Shown piece by piece: positions 55,846-64,000 of a stretch of DNA of 64,000 nucleotides. The DNA is from Diplonema japonicum (taxonomy: Eukaryota; Euglenozoa; Diplonemea; Diplonemida; Diplonemidae): assembly GCA_964019335.1 (NCBI GenBank), contig OZ025694.1:186001-250000 (forward strand). Direction: 5' to 3'. A program made the translations under genes and the position numbers. Position 1 is the stretch's first letter. Every line of letters begins with the position of its first letter. The notes under the pieces were generated by a model. The model was not told the DNA's origin and did no database searches. It was given only the letters and a program-made list of their open reading frames with translations.

Positions 55846-55910
55846 CCGCCAAAGCCTCCCCCCAGAACGGGGACAGCGGGGACTGAATGCGCGGTGAGCG
55901 CAAATAGGTT
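55846..55910 (+). mobile_element. LINE 3'-end remnant
   Basis: CCCCAGAACGGGGACAGCGG, a stop and GCGGTGAGCGCAAA repeat the last codons and tail of the LINE at 40.5 kb (CCCCCAGAACGGGGACAACG, GGTGAGCGCAAA). It is a minimal 5'-truncated copy of the same subfamily. Confidence 0.85.
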
Positions 55911-55923
55911 TTTTTTTTGTCTT

Positions 55924-55963
55924 TAGGCGATCCTGTCACATACTGCAAGTTCCCTCCAAGACA
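55924..55963 (+). repeat. Dispersed repeat R2, copy 2
   Basis: Partner of 16355-16398, here immediately downstream of a LINE 3' remnant. Confidence 0.7.
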
Positions 55964-56144
55964 CCCACTTTTTTTTTATTTTTTTTTAGTTTCTCTCCTT
56001 TCTTTTCTCTTTTATGGTGAGTCGCGAACACACCCAAACCCGCGCAACCAAATATTTCTTTTCTAGTTTACCCTTCCCTCCCCCCCATTTCTTACCTAAA
56101 AAAAAACCTCTCCCAAAAAGCGAAAACAAAAAAAAAAAAAAAAA

Positions 56145-57392
56145 ATGCGTATCATGGCCTCCATCATCCTTGCGTATCTCCCCATGTGCATGGGGATCGA
56201 CAACGGAATCGGTCTGACCCCACCGATGGGGTGGAGATCATGGAACGCCTACGGCGGCAACATCGATCAAGAGATCATGGTGACCATCATGACAAAGATG
56301 GCCGAGAAGAAGTGGAACGGGACGTCCATCGCCGACCTCGGCTACCTGAACGTAGGTCTCGACGACAACTGGCAAGCATGCGGCACCGGCTACCTCGGCT
56401 CCTTCCACGACCAAGATGGCAACCCCATCATCAACACCACAAGGTTCACCTCAATGAAGGCCATGACTTCTTACGGGCACTCTTTGAACCTCAAGGTAGG
56501 ATGGTACATGAACAACTGCATATGCGATGAACACCAGTTCAAAGACCCGTCTTACATCGCAAAACACATGCAACAATCCGCAGCAGCAGTTGCAGAAGCC
56601 GGCTTCGACGGCGTTAAACTAGACGGATGCGGGCAGTTCCTCAACTTAACATGGTGGGGTTCCCTTCTTAACCAAACCGGCCGTCCCATTATGATTGAAA
56701 ACTGCCATTGGGGCGGAACAGTTCCCGGACAGACTACAGGAGACGCCCCGTGTTCTGGTACCACGATGCCGTCGAACTGCCCTTACAATTTTTTCAGGTC
56801 GTCGACCGACATCAGAGCGAGCTGGTCTTCCATTTTTTTCAACCTTCAGTCTACAGTAGCGTACCAAGGGAACCCTCCTTTATCGCGACCTGGTACATGG
56901 GCGTACCCTGATATGCTTGAGGTTGGCAGGATGGCAACTCATGAAGAAGACCGAACCCACTTTGGAGCATGGTGTATTGTGTCATCACCATTGATTCTCG
57001 GGTATGATGTGTCTGATGATACGGTAACGGAGAAGGTGTGGGATATTATTGCGAATAAAGAGGCGATCGCGGTGAACCAAGCGTGGGCGGGGCATCCTGG
57101 GAGGCTTGTTGTCAACACCACATCTTCCACTGGGGAGCAAGGGGTGTCTTACCAGGTGTGGGGCAAGGTGCTGAGCGGTACCTCGCAAGCCGTTTTCGCG
57201 TTCAACAACGAGCCCACGGTTGCCATCACTGCCGAGATCGATTTTACACAGTTTGGGTTCTCCGCAACGGATTCTGTTGCCGTCCGCGATATTTGGAACC
57301 ACAAACCGCTTGGTACTTTCGTTGGTTCTATGTCCGCTGGTTCCATTGCTGCGCATGACTCGAGATTTTTAACCCTCACGCTTTCTTCGTAA
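56145..57392 (+). CDS. Alpha-galactosidase-type glycoside hydrolase, family GH27
   Basis: 415 residues; the ATG follows an A17 run. A short signal peptide (MRIMASIILAYLPMCMG) predicts secretion or lysosomal/vacuolar delivery. GH27 landmarks in order: GLTPPMGWRSWNAYG, VGLDDNWQACG, GVKLDGCGQ with the nucleophile at D160, RSSTDIRASW with the acid/base at D222, and YPDMLEVG. A C-terminal beta domain follows. Length is close to the eukaryotic norm (~400-430). The enzyme should remove terminal alpha-D-galactose, or possibly alpha-N-acetylgalactosamine, from glycans. VKLDGC in place of the usual YLKYDNC is a modest variation. Several N-glycosylation sequons are present. No intron was detected. Confidence 0.94.
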   Translation: MRIMASIILAYLPMCMGIDNGIGLTPPMGWRSWNAYGGNIDQEIMVTIMTKMAEKKWNGTSIADLGYLNVGLDDNWQACGTGYLGSFHDQDGNPIINTTRFTSMKAMTSYGHSLNLKVGWYMNNCICDEHQFKDPSYIAKHMQQSAAAVAEAGFDGVKLDGCGQFLNLTWWGSLLNQTGRPIMIENCHWGGTVPGQTTGDAPCSGTTMPSNCPYNFFRSSTDIRASWSSIFFNLQSTVAYQGNPPLSRPGTWAYPDMLEVGRMATHEEDRTHFGAWCIVSSPLILGYDVSDDTVTEKVWDIIANKEAIAVNQAWAGHPGRLVVNTTSSTGEQGVSYQVWGKVLSGTSQAVFAFNNEPTVAITAEIDFTQFGFSATDSVAVRDIWNHKPLGTFVGSMSAGSIAAHDSRFLTLTLSS

Positions 57393-58002
57393 AAAGAAAA
57401 AAAGAAGAAAAAAAATGCAGCGAGGTGGAAAGTTGTGCAGCGTGCCTCTCGCTGGGGTGTCATGTGCCACTATTTAGCCGCACAGCAAGGGGAATAACTT
57501 TTTATCCCTTTGGCGAGGGTGGTATTTAAACGTTATTTTTCTTTCTTTTTTTGTTTCCCAGTTTTGGGTGCGTGCAAGAACGAAAAAAAAAAGTGTCAAT
57601 TCGTATCGATTTTTTTTTTTTGTTTCTTTAGTCTCTCTCTCCTCCCCCCTTCCCCTGATTGGAAAATCTTTTTTTTTTTTTGCTGCTGACGATTGATGTC
57701 CCTTCTCTTTGTGGATCACCGTAGGTGGTGCCGTCGCTCGTTTCCCCCCCTTTTCTTTTTATTTTATTTTTTTGATAAATTGATTTAAAAAAAAAAAAAA
57801 GAGGAAAATATATATAAATATAAACAAGATTTTCTCCAGAAACGGGTCCTTGGTCATCTTTTTTCTTTTTTTTTTTTTTTTGAAACAATGATGACCCTTT
57901 TACTCCCCACCCCTCCCATTTTCTTCGCTTCCCAGCTTTTATTATACCCTTTTGATTTGTCCTTTTATTTCTCCTTTCTTAGGAAAAGGGAAAAAAAGAA
58001 AA
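57393..58002. other. Intergenic spacer
   Basis: Homopolymers and mixed DNA. The last 60 bases contain CTCCTTTCTTAG followed by a purine-rich leader into the next ATG, a clear acceptor-like site. Confidence 0.6.
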
Positions 58003-59319
58003 ATGTCTCTCGAAGATACGGTGAATAACCTTAACCAGACGACCCGGAGCGTCAAAAGTAACAAAAGCAGCAAGAGCAACAAAAGCGGGACAAACTCAAT
58101 GTCGGCCACTCAAAGGGACAGGGACCGCTTGGACGAAATCACAAAGCAAGCCGCCGTGAAGCTCGGCCTGAACGAGACAGAGGCCAAACAGCTGTACTGG
58201 GGCGGCCTTCAAACAGAAATTGTAAAAGACGGAGTAAAAGAGAAGAAAATAGTAACACCAGACACCTCTAGAAGGGTCATGCAGGAGGACATTGAAATCA
58301 TAGAAGAAAGGGTGATCCCGTCTGTAGCTGAGGTACGCATAATTCTTAACGAGCCTTTTGAACGTTTGGGCATTATTTTCGCAGGAGACACACCGAGGAT
58401 AAAATCCATCGAACCCCGCTCTCCGGCTGCCAGATCTGGTCTGCTACCCATGTCGGTCGTGACGAAAATCGACCATCTTGACATTTACAACTCCCTCCAG
58501 ACGATGGTGCAGTACCTGAAGTCCATCCGACTGGCAAAACGAACAGAATTCATGATTGAAGTTTTCTATGAAACACCGCCATTAAACCTTTTTGACGCAT
58601 TCCAAGGTTTCCAATCACCAGGCCTGTCAGATATAAAACGTATCGATCCGTCTGACGTGTTTCGAAACAGGAAACGAGACTGTGCTACATACCACCCTAC
58701 ACCAGCGGATACAGACGCAACTTACACATTTAAGAACACCATTGAAAATTCTCAAAAGATCGTTGATTCGAAAAAGACTTCCCTCCGGTATCCTGAAATC
58801 GGCAAGGAGTATAACAGTCCAACCGATGCTAATATCCCAGTAACCGTCAACCACCCTGTTTTTAAAATCCCCGAATGGTTGTGGAAAATCAGTTTGGATG
58901 AGGAAAGCAAGCGAGGCGACATACTTAGACACTACAAAGGTTTTCTTCTCCAAGTCTCCCGGGAGTTTTCTATGTTCGACGGCATAAAATCCGTGGCGGA
59001 AACCCTGCTTCGAGAGATCTCGGCAGCGGGATTTGCCTATTACCAGGAGCCCGTCGGGTGGAGTACTGTGACGGTGTGGGAGTTCGATTTGAAGCCGTTT
59101 ATGCGACCACCTCAAGAACCGATCGCCACACCCCTCCCTCCTTTTTCCCAACAAGACTGGGTCAACCCCGTTCCTAGGGAGGTACAATCTCTTCATTACC
59201 CAACATCCGCGAGGAGAGGAACCGTGATGACTCCTGCCGACATCCCACGCTGGGCGGAAAAATCCTTCCGCGTTGTTGCGTTATTTGCGTGCGGGGGCTT
59301 GGGAAGGTCCCCCCAATAG
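58003..59319 (+). CDS. PDZ-domain protein, otherwise unknown
   Basis: 438 residues from ATG 58003, chosen because the upstream open frame is pyrimidine-rich spacer and the ATG follows a purine leader. The N-terminus is Ser/Asn/Lys-rich. Residues ~110-190 fit a PDZ fold: RLGIIFAG in place of the GLGF carboxylate loop, then IKSIEPRSPAARSGLL and VVTKIDHLDIYN, and an ending FMIEVFYE. Residues ~285-400 have conserved-looking aromatic and Trp residues (EWLWKI, YYQEPVGWSTVTVWEF) without a recognised family. The end is Pro-rich. It is probably a cytoplasmic scaffold; partners are unknown. Confidence 0.85.
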   Translation: MSLEDTVNNLNQTTRSVKSNKSSKSNKSGTNSMSATQRDRDRLDEITKQAAVKLGLNETEAKQLYWGGLQTEIVKDGVKEKKIVTPDTSRRVMQEDIEIIEERVIPSVAEVRIILNEPFERLGIIFAGDTPRIKSIEPRSPAARSGLLPMSVVTKIDHLDIYNSLQTMVQYLKSIRLAKRTEFMIEVFYETPPLNLFDAFQGFQSPGLSDIKRIDPSDVFRNRKRDCATYHPTPADTDATYTFKNTIENSQKIVDSKKTSLRYPEIGKEYNSPTDANIPVTVNHPVFKIPEWLWKISLDEESKRGDILRHYKGFLLQVSREFSMFDGIKSVAETLLREISAAGFAYYQEPVGWSTVTVWEFDLKPFMRPPQEPIATPLPPFSQQDWVNPVPREVQSLHYPTSARRGTVMTPADIPRWAEKSFRVVALFACGGLGRSPQ

Positions 59320-59418
59320 ATTTTTTTTTTCCCCCCCAATTTTCTTTTTTTTTTTTTACCCCAAGGTTTTTTATTGTTTAAGAAGGGAGGGGGGGTGAGG
59401 GAGAAAAAAAAAAAAGAA

Positions 59419-60684
59419 ATGGACTCTAAAAGCGACCGTCGCAAACGAATGATCACACTGACGCATAACAATGGTGTCAGCAGCATACGGGAGATCGATG
59501 TGGGGAGCGTGCTGCGGCCCAGGCAGGTCAACGAACTGCAGAACAGCGGGGAGATGCACCGCAAGCGCGCATTGAGCGGCATTACAAGCCCCACATGTGG
59601 CGGGAACACCAACAACAACACCAGCAACGCGTCTGGATACCGCACATGGAGGGACAGAAAGGTTCCCCCCCCACCGTCGACAGGCTTCGAGGCGGAGGAG
59701 ATCTTCACGACAAACAGCACCACCGCCAGGACAGCAACACAGCGTGCCCCGACACCAACAACAACAACAACAGCCAAGAAACGGTCTATTTCCACCCCAG
59801 GTAACACACCGGCAGCACCGCAGCAACACAATCAGATCCTTTCACCCCCTGGGCAGGCACCTTCAGTCGACCTCGAGGAACATAGAAAACTACAGGAAGC
59901 CGTTAAGAAACTAGAGGTACAGGTCAACAATATCACACCGCAAGCTCCGTACACTGTTAAAAGCGTTAAGAGGGAAACACATTTGGAGGTTAGGGAATCC
60001 ACATTGTTCTCACCGTGCGAGCCGAGCGTGGAACTTGAAGAGCACCAACTTCTACAAGAGAAAGTGCGAGCGTTGGAATCGCAAGTAAAACTTTCCCACG
60101 AATCGGTTGCAAGGGTACGGGAGAACTTCAAAACACTTCAAGCAGTACACGAGCAGAGCGTCTACGACATCGAAGCCTTGAGAGATGAGAGGGAAACGTT
60201 GGCAATCCGGTTGGCCGAAGGCGGCGAAGGGGAACACGTTAAGTACTTTGCAGAGGTGGAGAAGAATGCGATGTTGGAAGAGAAGGTGAGAATGCTGGAA
60301 GAGGGTGTGAACACTGAGGGAATCGATGACCTCAAGATACGGTTGGTGTCGGTGATTAAGAAATCGTTTGAGGAAAAGGAGGAGATGAAGCGCAAGATCT
60401 TTGCGCTCGAGAGTCAGCTGCACCGTGACACCCTCGACCACCAGGCGCAAGCTGACGATTTGCAAGCTAAGATCACAGCATATGTTACAGAAATCGCCGT
60501 TCTTAAGGACTTTCGTTCAAACATGCGAATAAGCTCTAACTCAGTTGCGTCTTACCAGCAAGCCCTACCTGACAAGGATGCCGCCGACAGCAACTCGGCG
60601 ACGGCCGCAGCCATCGGCCTCACACCTCCCACCCGTCCTGCCGCGTTGCGAACCCTCCCGGTCCACGCTGACCTGTTGCCTTAA
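59419..60684 (+). CDS. Coiled-coil protein with Thr/Pro-rich N-terminal half
   Basis: 421 residues from ATG 59419 (purine leader). The first ~150 residues are disordered (Asn, Thr and Pro runs; PSTGFEAEEIF, TPTTTTTAKKRS). Coiled coils are predicted at ~152-175, ~200-265 and ~270-365 (heptads such as LLQEKVRALESQVKL and KIFALESQLHRD). The short motif SVDLEEHRKLQE recurs as SVELEEHQLLQE. No globular domain is recognised. A cytoskeletal or trafficking scaffold is possible but unsupported. It starts 100 bp after the PDZ gene, with no sign of co-regulation beyond common orientation. Confidence 0.85.
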   Translation: MDSKSDRRKRMITLTHNNGVSSIREIDVGSVLRPRQVNELQNSGEMHRKRALSGITSPTCGGNTNNNTSNASGYRTWRDRKVPPPPSTGFEAEEIFTTNSTTARTATQRAPTPTTTTTAKKRSISTPGNTPAAPQQHNQILSPPGQAPSVDLEEHRKLQEAVKKLEVQVNNITPQAPYTVKSVKRETHLEVRESTLFSPCEPSVELEEHQLLQEKVRALESQVKLSHESVARVRENFKTLQAVHEQSVYDIEALRDERETLAIRLAEGGEGEHVKYFAEVEKNAMLEEKVRMLEEGVNTEGIDDLKIRLVSVIKKSFEEKEEMKRKIFALESQLHRDTLDHQAQADDLQAKITAYVTEIAVLKDFRSNMRISSNSVASYQQALPDKDAADSNSATAAAIGLTPPTRPAALRTLPVHADLLP

Positions 60685-60687
60685 AAA

Positions 60688-60711
60688 TTGTGTTGTTGTT
60701 GTTGTTGTTTT
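60688..60711. repeat. TTG microsatellite in 3' flank
   Basis: About seven GTT/TTG units just after the coiled-coil gene stop, followed by T-runs. Confidence 0.85.
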
Positions 60712-60924
60712 TCTTTTTTTTTTAGATTTCTTTGTGTTTCCTCTCTCTCTAGATGTAATTTTTTTTTTTTCCCCCCTCACCCTTCCCCCTCCCTTTTTTT
60801 TTTTTATCTTTTTAAATTCTCATCATTCCGTTTGTGTCCAACCCCCCCCCAGTAAAAAAATACACGACAAAGAGCGAAAGAAAAAGAGGAAAAGAAGAAG
60901 AAAAAAAAAAAAACAATAACAAAA

Positions 60925-61863
60925 ATGCAAGCATCTGTCGTGGAGACGTTTAAGAAAGACGGCCTCGCGGTGGTCAAGAACTTCGCCGATAAAAAAACGG
61001 TCGATGGGATGTTGAAGAGGATGGACGAGCTGCTTGAGTCATGGGACCCCGCAGAGTCCCTCGACTCCGAGTTCCAGGTTGCGGACGATGCCCACGTCAG
61101 CAACAGCTACTTCGTCGAATCTGCCGATAAAATCAGGTTTTTTTTGGAACCCGGCGCGGTGTCAAAGGGCGTCTTGAAACCCGGAATCGACAAGAAGGAA
61201 ACCGTCCACAAGGTGGGCCACGGTCTTCATATTATGGACCCTGTGTTCAAAGCGTACAGCGCCTCGAATAAGGTGAAAGAGGTGGTCAAATCCTTAGGTT
61301 ATCAAGACCCGGTCCTGCCTCAATCTATGTACATTTTCAAGCAAAAGCTGATCGGCGATCCTGCGGCGATTCACCAAGACTCTACCTTTTTGTTCACCAC
61401 TCCACGCCCGACATGTTTGGGGTTGTGGCTGGCATTGCATGATGCCACATTGGACAACGGATGTTTATGGGGAAGGCCTGGGTCTCACGAAGAGGGAGTA
61501 CGCAGGATATTTAAACGAAACCCGAAATATTTTTCCGACGGCAAGGAAGAAGAACGACCGCTTATTTTCGAACCGCTCCCTGATGCCGCCCAGATTCCTG
61601 ATGAGGGGCGGATAGTTACCACTGCTGAGGAAGCCTACAGCCTTGGTTACAAGCCTTGCCCTGTCTCTGCTGGGGATCTAGTTCTGATTCATGGCGAAGT
61701 CGACCATCTCTCCCTGCCGAACCACTCTAGCAGCTCCCGGCATACCTATCAGCTGCATCTTGTTGAAGGCCCGAAGGCTGGTTGTACTTGGTCCCCCACC
61801 AATTGGCTTCAATACAAAGATGGCCGGCCGTTTCCTAGCCTAGCATTGAGTGAAGAAGGGTGA
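60925..61863 (+). CDS. Phytanoyl-CoA dioxygenase (PhyH) family protein, PHYHD1-like
   Basis: 312 residues; the ATG follows an A-rich leader. It is a Fe(II)/2-oxoglutarate dioxygenase of the PhyH family. The iron ligands are visible: H150 and D152 (AIHQDSTF) and distal H261 (IHGEVDHLS). The 2-oxoglutarate arginine is R272 (SSRHTYQLH). Other hallmarks are QSMYIFKQ, GLWLALHDATLDNGCLW and RPGSHEEGVRR. Length and motifs match human PHYHD1 and its protist and plant relatives rather than peroxisomal PHYH; no clear C-terminal PTS1 is present. It probably hydroxylates a small molecule or acyl derivative. Substrate unknown. Confidence 0.94.
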   Translation: MQASVVETFKKDGLAVVKNFADKKTVDGMLKRMDELLESWDPAESLDSEFQVADDAHVSNSYFVESADKIRFFLEPGAVSKGVLKPGIDKKETVHKVGHGLHIMDPVFKAYSASNKVKEVVKSLGYQDPVLPQSMYIFKQKLIGDPAAIHQDSTFLFTTPRPTCLGLWLALHDATLDNGCLWGRPGSHEEGVRRIFKRNPKYFSDGKEEERPLIFEPLPDAAQIPDEGRIVTTAEEAYSLGYKPCPVSAGDLVLIHGEVDHLSLPNHSSSSRHTYQLHLVEGPKAGCTWSPTNWLQYKDGRPFPSLALSEEG

Positions 61864-62100
61864 AAAAAAAGAAAAAAAAAAAGTGAAAAAAAAAGAAAGC
61901 TAACCCCAAAATTCTTTTTTTTTTTTTTTTTTTGTTCTCTTAAACGAAGATTGATTTTAAAATAGGGGTCTCGCAATGGTCCCTTTTTTTTTTCTTTTTT
62001 TTTTTTCCCCGATGTTGAAGGGAGATAGATGCAGGTTTGAGTAATGAAAAAAAAAAAAAAAAAAATCTTTTTAATTTTCTTCTTCTTTTTTTTTAATATT
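61864..62100. other. Intergenic spacer
   Basis: A- and T-runs between the PhyH gene and the MITE. No feature. Confidence 0.6.
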
Positions 62101-62233
62101 CTGTAAAACACATTAATTTCCGGAAGGAAGATTTACCGGAAGGAAAGATTACCGGAAGCTTCGGCGAACCGGGAAAAAAAAACCCCCCTTTTTTTTTTTC
62201 TTTTTTACTTCCGGTAATTTATTTGTTTTACAG
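62101..62233. mobile_element. MITE related to the pogo-like element
   Basis: 133 bp. The left end CTGTAAAACACATTAATTTC and the right end AATTTATTTGTTTTACAG are inverted repeats, with CCGGAAG/CTTCCGG inside both arms. Termini and the CCGGAAG motif match the ends of the element at 43831-45289, so it is likely a deletion derivative mobilised by the same transposase family. The centre has three CCGGAAG repeats. Confidence 0.8.
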
Positions 62234-62399
62234 CATTTTTTTTTTCTCCCTTTTTTTTTTCCCCCCTCCTTCCCATCAAATTTCTGAATAACTAAAAAAA
62301 GATTTTTTTTTTTGACCTAAGAGAACGCTGTCTTTTTTTTTTTGAGATTCCTATGAATAATAAAGTTGGAGGGGTATAAAAAAAAATCAAAAGAATAAG

Positions 62400-63068
62400 A
62401 TGGATTTCAAATTTCCCAGCGCAAAGTTCTCCAATCGGCTGGAAACACTGCCACAAGGGGAGCAAGGGTACATGTTCATCATAATGGGCGGGTCCTTCAG
62501 CCCGATCCACAAATCGCATCTGAAGTGCATGGAGGCTGCTAAGGAACGCTGCGAGGCTGAGGGGTACGCAGTACTGGGTGGCCTCTTAGTGCCGTCTACT
62601 GACAGGCATGTGATGTACAAACTGGGCGACGAAGGGTTAAAAAAAGAAGTCAGGAACAAGCTGTGCCAGGACTGTGTGGAGGACAGTGACTGGATTGATG
62701 TGCTTACTTCGGAAAAAAACTATGCCGACACAAGAATGGTAAGGTGGAACCTTACTAATGCACTGCCTGAGGTGTTGGACATATGCCCGGATGACATTAC
62801 CGTCTACGAGCTGTATGGCTCTGACATTGTGAGTACCTCTTCAGAGAAGCTACTCGTCGTTGTTCGCGACCCCTCGCATGCACAACACCTACAAGAAGCT
62901 ATAGACAGTGGAATGGCCAACCCTGGATTTTATCTCATATCTGATCCTTCTATAGAGCCCTTCTCCAGCACCGCTGCTCGGTTGGCGGTTCAGAACAGGG
63001 ATGTTGTCGCCCTGCGCACAATGCTCCCTCACAAGGTCCTTCTTGAGCTCTACCCTTGGGCCGTCTAA
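62400..63068 (+). CDS. NMN/nicotinate-nucleotide adenylyltransferase-like protein
   Basis: 222 residues from ATG 62400. It is a nucleotidyltransferase of the HxGH superfamily: GGSFSPIHKSHL near residue 31 (GxFxPxHxxH ATP site) and the C-terminal SIEPFSSTAARLAV (ISxTxxR-type motif). Eukaryotic NMNATs share the order, length and MGGSFxPxH start. The enzyme would join NMN or NaMN with ATP to form NAD or its deamido form. The usual SxxR reads SSTAAR, so the key Arg is retained. No targeting signal is obvious; a cytosolic or nuclear location is likely. A related HxGH transferase with another nucleotide substrate remains possible. Confidence 0.88.
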   Translation: MDFKFPSAKFSNRLETLPQGEQGYMFIIMGGSFSPIHKSHLKCMEAAKERCEAEGYAVLGGLLVPSTDRHVMYKLGDEGLKKEVRNKLCQDCVEDSDWIDVLTSEKNYADTRMVRWNLTNALPEVLDICPDDITVYELYGSDIVSTSSEKLLVVVRDPSHAQHLQEAIDSGMANPGFYLISDPSIEPFSSTAARLAVQNRDVVALRTMLPHKVLLELYPWAV

Positions 63069-63204
63069 AGAGGTTGGTGTGACAATCGGAGAAAAAAAAA
63101 AAAAAGAAAAAAGAAACGATGATGACAAAAATAAGAATTAAACACTTCCCCGCCCCCATTCCCCGTTTGCCCTAGCCCTTTATGGGGGGAGGAGGGTGGG
63201 ATTC

Positions 63205-63235
<31 letters not shown>

Positions 63236-63360
63236 TCGTACTAACCCCGGTTAAAAAAAAAAAAAAAAAAAACAAAAAAAAAAACGATTTTGACTCCCTC
63301 TCTTTTTTTTTTCTTCAAACAAATGGAGTTTCGAAACTCCTGATTCTTTTCTCGTTTCAG
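63069..63360. other. Intergenic spacer
   Basis: T32- and A20-class runs. The perfect palindrome GGAGTTTCGAAACTCC lies at 63325-63340. Confidence 0.6.
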
Positions 63361-63468
63361 TGCTGTAGGAACTCGAAGGACGAGGCCATTCTTCGCATCA
63401 GGACAGACAGCGCAGAAGACGGAGTTGAAGGACTACGACAAGCTTTAAAGGCGACAAGATATCGATAG
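63361..63468 (+). CDS. Possible orphan terminal exon (35 codons)
   Basis: Starting right after TTTTCTCGTTTCAG, a strong 3' splice acceptor, the frame encodes 35 ordinary-composition residues (NSKDEAILRIRTDSAED, GLRQALKATRYR) and then stops. There is no ATG, so it would have to be spliced to an upstream exon that I could not find, or be a relic. It is not homologous to anything I recognise. Confidence 0.3.
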   Translation, partial: CCRNSKDEAILRIRTDSAEDGVEGLRQALKATRYR

Positions 63469-63662
63469 GGAGGAAGGCTATGCATTAATACATAGAAACT
63501 CGCACCACAAGAGGCTGTCCTCAAGTGGTTTAGTTTTGAGTTAAATCTTGAGTTTTCTTTTGTTCCTCCTCCCATGCTCTGCTTCTTCCCTTCTCAACAC
63601 GACTCAATCACATATCAGTGAACACTTGCTAAAAGAAAAAGAACACACACGCAAAACGAGAA

Positions 63663-64000
63663 ATGTATTCACCCCAGCACCTTGAGAAGTACAGGAAAGG
63701 GGAGCGCCTCGGAAAAGGGGGCCAGGGGTCGGTGTACAAGGCGGTGAGGGTGGCGGACGGGAAGGAGTTCGCAATGAAGTTGGTAGAGGCGGCGACAAGG
63801 GAGGAGCACGAGAGGCACGTGAAGGAGGTGGTGAACATGCTGCAGCTAAAAGACGAGAAGGTGGTCCCGTGCTTTGACTACTTCGAGACGACAAGGGAGC
63901 TGGCTGCTGGGGTGACGCAGTGGAAGCTCCACATCGTGATGCCCCTGTACACTGGAGGGGACTTGCAGAAGCTTCTGGAGAGGGAGGGACCGCTCTCTCG
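63663..64000 (+). CDS. Protein kinase, 3' partial (runs off the window)
   Basis: ATG 63663 follows an A-rich leader, and the frame is open to the window end (112 codons). It is the N-lobe of a eukaryotic protein kinase: RLGKGGQGSVYKAV (glycine loop, residues ~13-26), FAMKLVEA with the ATP-anchoring K39, a helix with EHERHVKEVVNML (alpha-C), and HIVMPLYTGGDLQKLL (hinge and alpha-D). The kinase starts almost at the N-terminus. HIVMPLYTGGDL resembles NEK- or ULK-type Ser/Thr kinases, but the catalytic loop lies beyond the window, so the subfamily is open. Confidence 0.85.
   Translation, partial: MYSPQHLEKYRKGERLGKGGQGSVYKAVRVADGKEFAMKLVEAATREEHERHVKEVVNMLQLKDEKVVPCFDYFETTRELAAGVTQWKLHIVMPLYTGGDLQKLLEREGPLS

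Noticed and set aside
1-64000. tRNA, rRNA or spliceosomal RNA genes
   Set aside because: A visual search for B-box-like GGTTCGA, U6 and U2 core sequences found none; a tRNAscan/Infernal run would be needed to exclude divergent ones.

Overview
This window is nuclear DNA from a unicellular eukaryote. Genes carry short GT-AG introns (51-155 bp), and spacers are dominated by homopolymer tracts (T up to 57, A up to 38, plus C and G runs). The content includes an ABCC transporter pair, LEO1, a transmembrane receptor kinase, a PhyH dioxygenase, a GH27 galactosidase, and eukaryotic transposons. All recognisable host genes lie on the + strand. Many have a pyrimidine tract ending in AG and then a purine- or A-rich leader just before the ATG. 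One-directional clusters with such acceptors resemble Euglenozoa (for example diplonemids) or other trans-splicing protists, but no lineage marker fixes the species.

Layout. 1-11.5 kb: two tandem ABCC transporters with nearly identical 3' ends, and a small unknown gene between them. 13-16.3 kb: receptor-like kinase with a beta-rich ectodomain. 16.4-17.7 kb: retroelement debris. 17.8-22.1 kb: two paralogues of an unrecognised family, separated by a dead but end-complete piggyBac element flanked by TTAA. 23.9-24.9 kb: zinc-knuckle protein. 25.3-31.4 kb: a 2000-residue protein joining a TRPM-type SLOG nucleotide-sensor domain to two two-TM SLATT-like units. 31.7-33.2 kb: LEO1 of the Paf1 complex. 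33.5-34.2 kb: coiled-coil protein. 34.2-40.6 kb: near full-length non-LTR retrotransposon (OTU protease, APE endonuclease, reverse transcriptase) with several frame breaks. 40.8-42.4 kb: three small genes. 43-48.4 kb: hairpin elements, a degraded pogo-like transposon, MITE-like repeats and a second TTAA-flanked element. 48.4-54 kb: gene-poor homopolymer-rich stretch. 54-64 kb: zinc-finger SDR, GH27 galactosidase, PDZ protein, coiled-coil protein, PhyH dioxygenase, NMNAT-like adenylyltransferase, and the start of a second kinase.

No metabolic operon or pathway cluster is visible; neighbours look functionally unrelated, as expected for a protist chromosome. The strongest candidate for something undescribed is the SLOG-SLATT giant protein: it has the parts of a nucleotide-gated membrane effector known mainly from prokaryotic conflict systems, on a TRPM-like sensor scaffold. 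Many apparent frame breaks fall in homopolymers, so some may be assembly errors rather than mutations.
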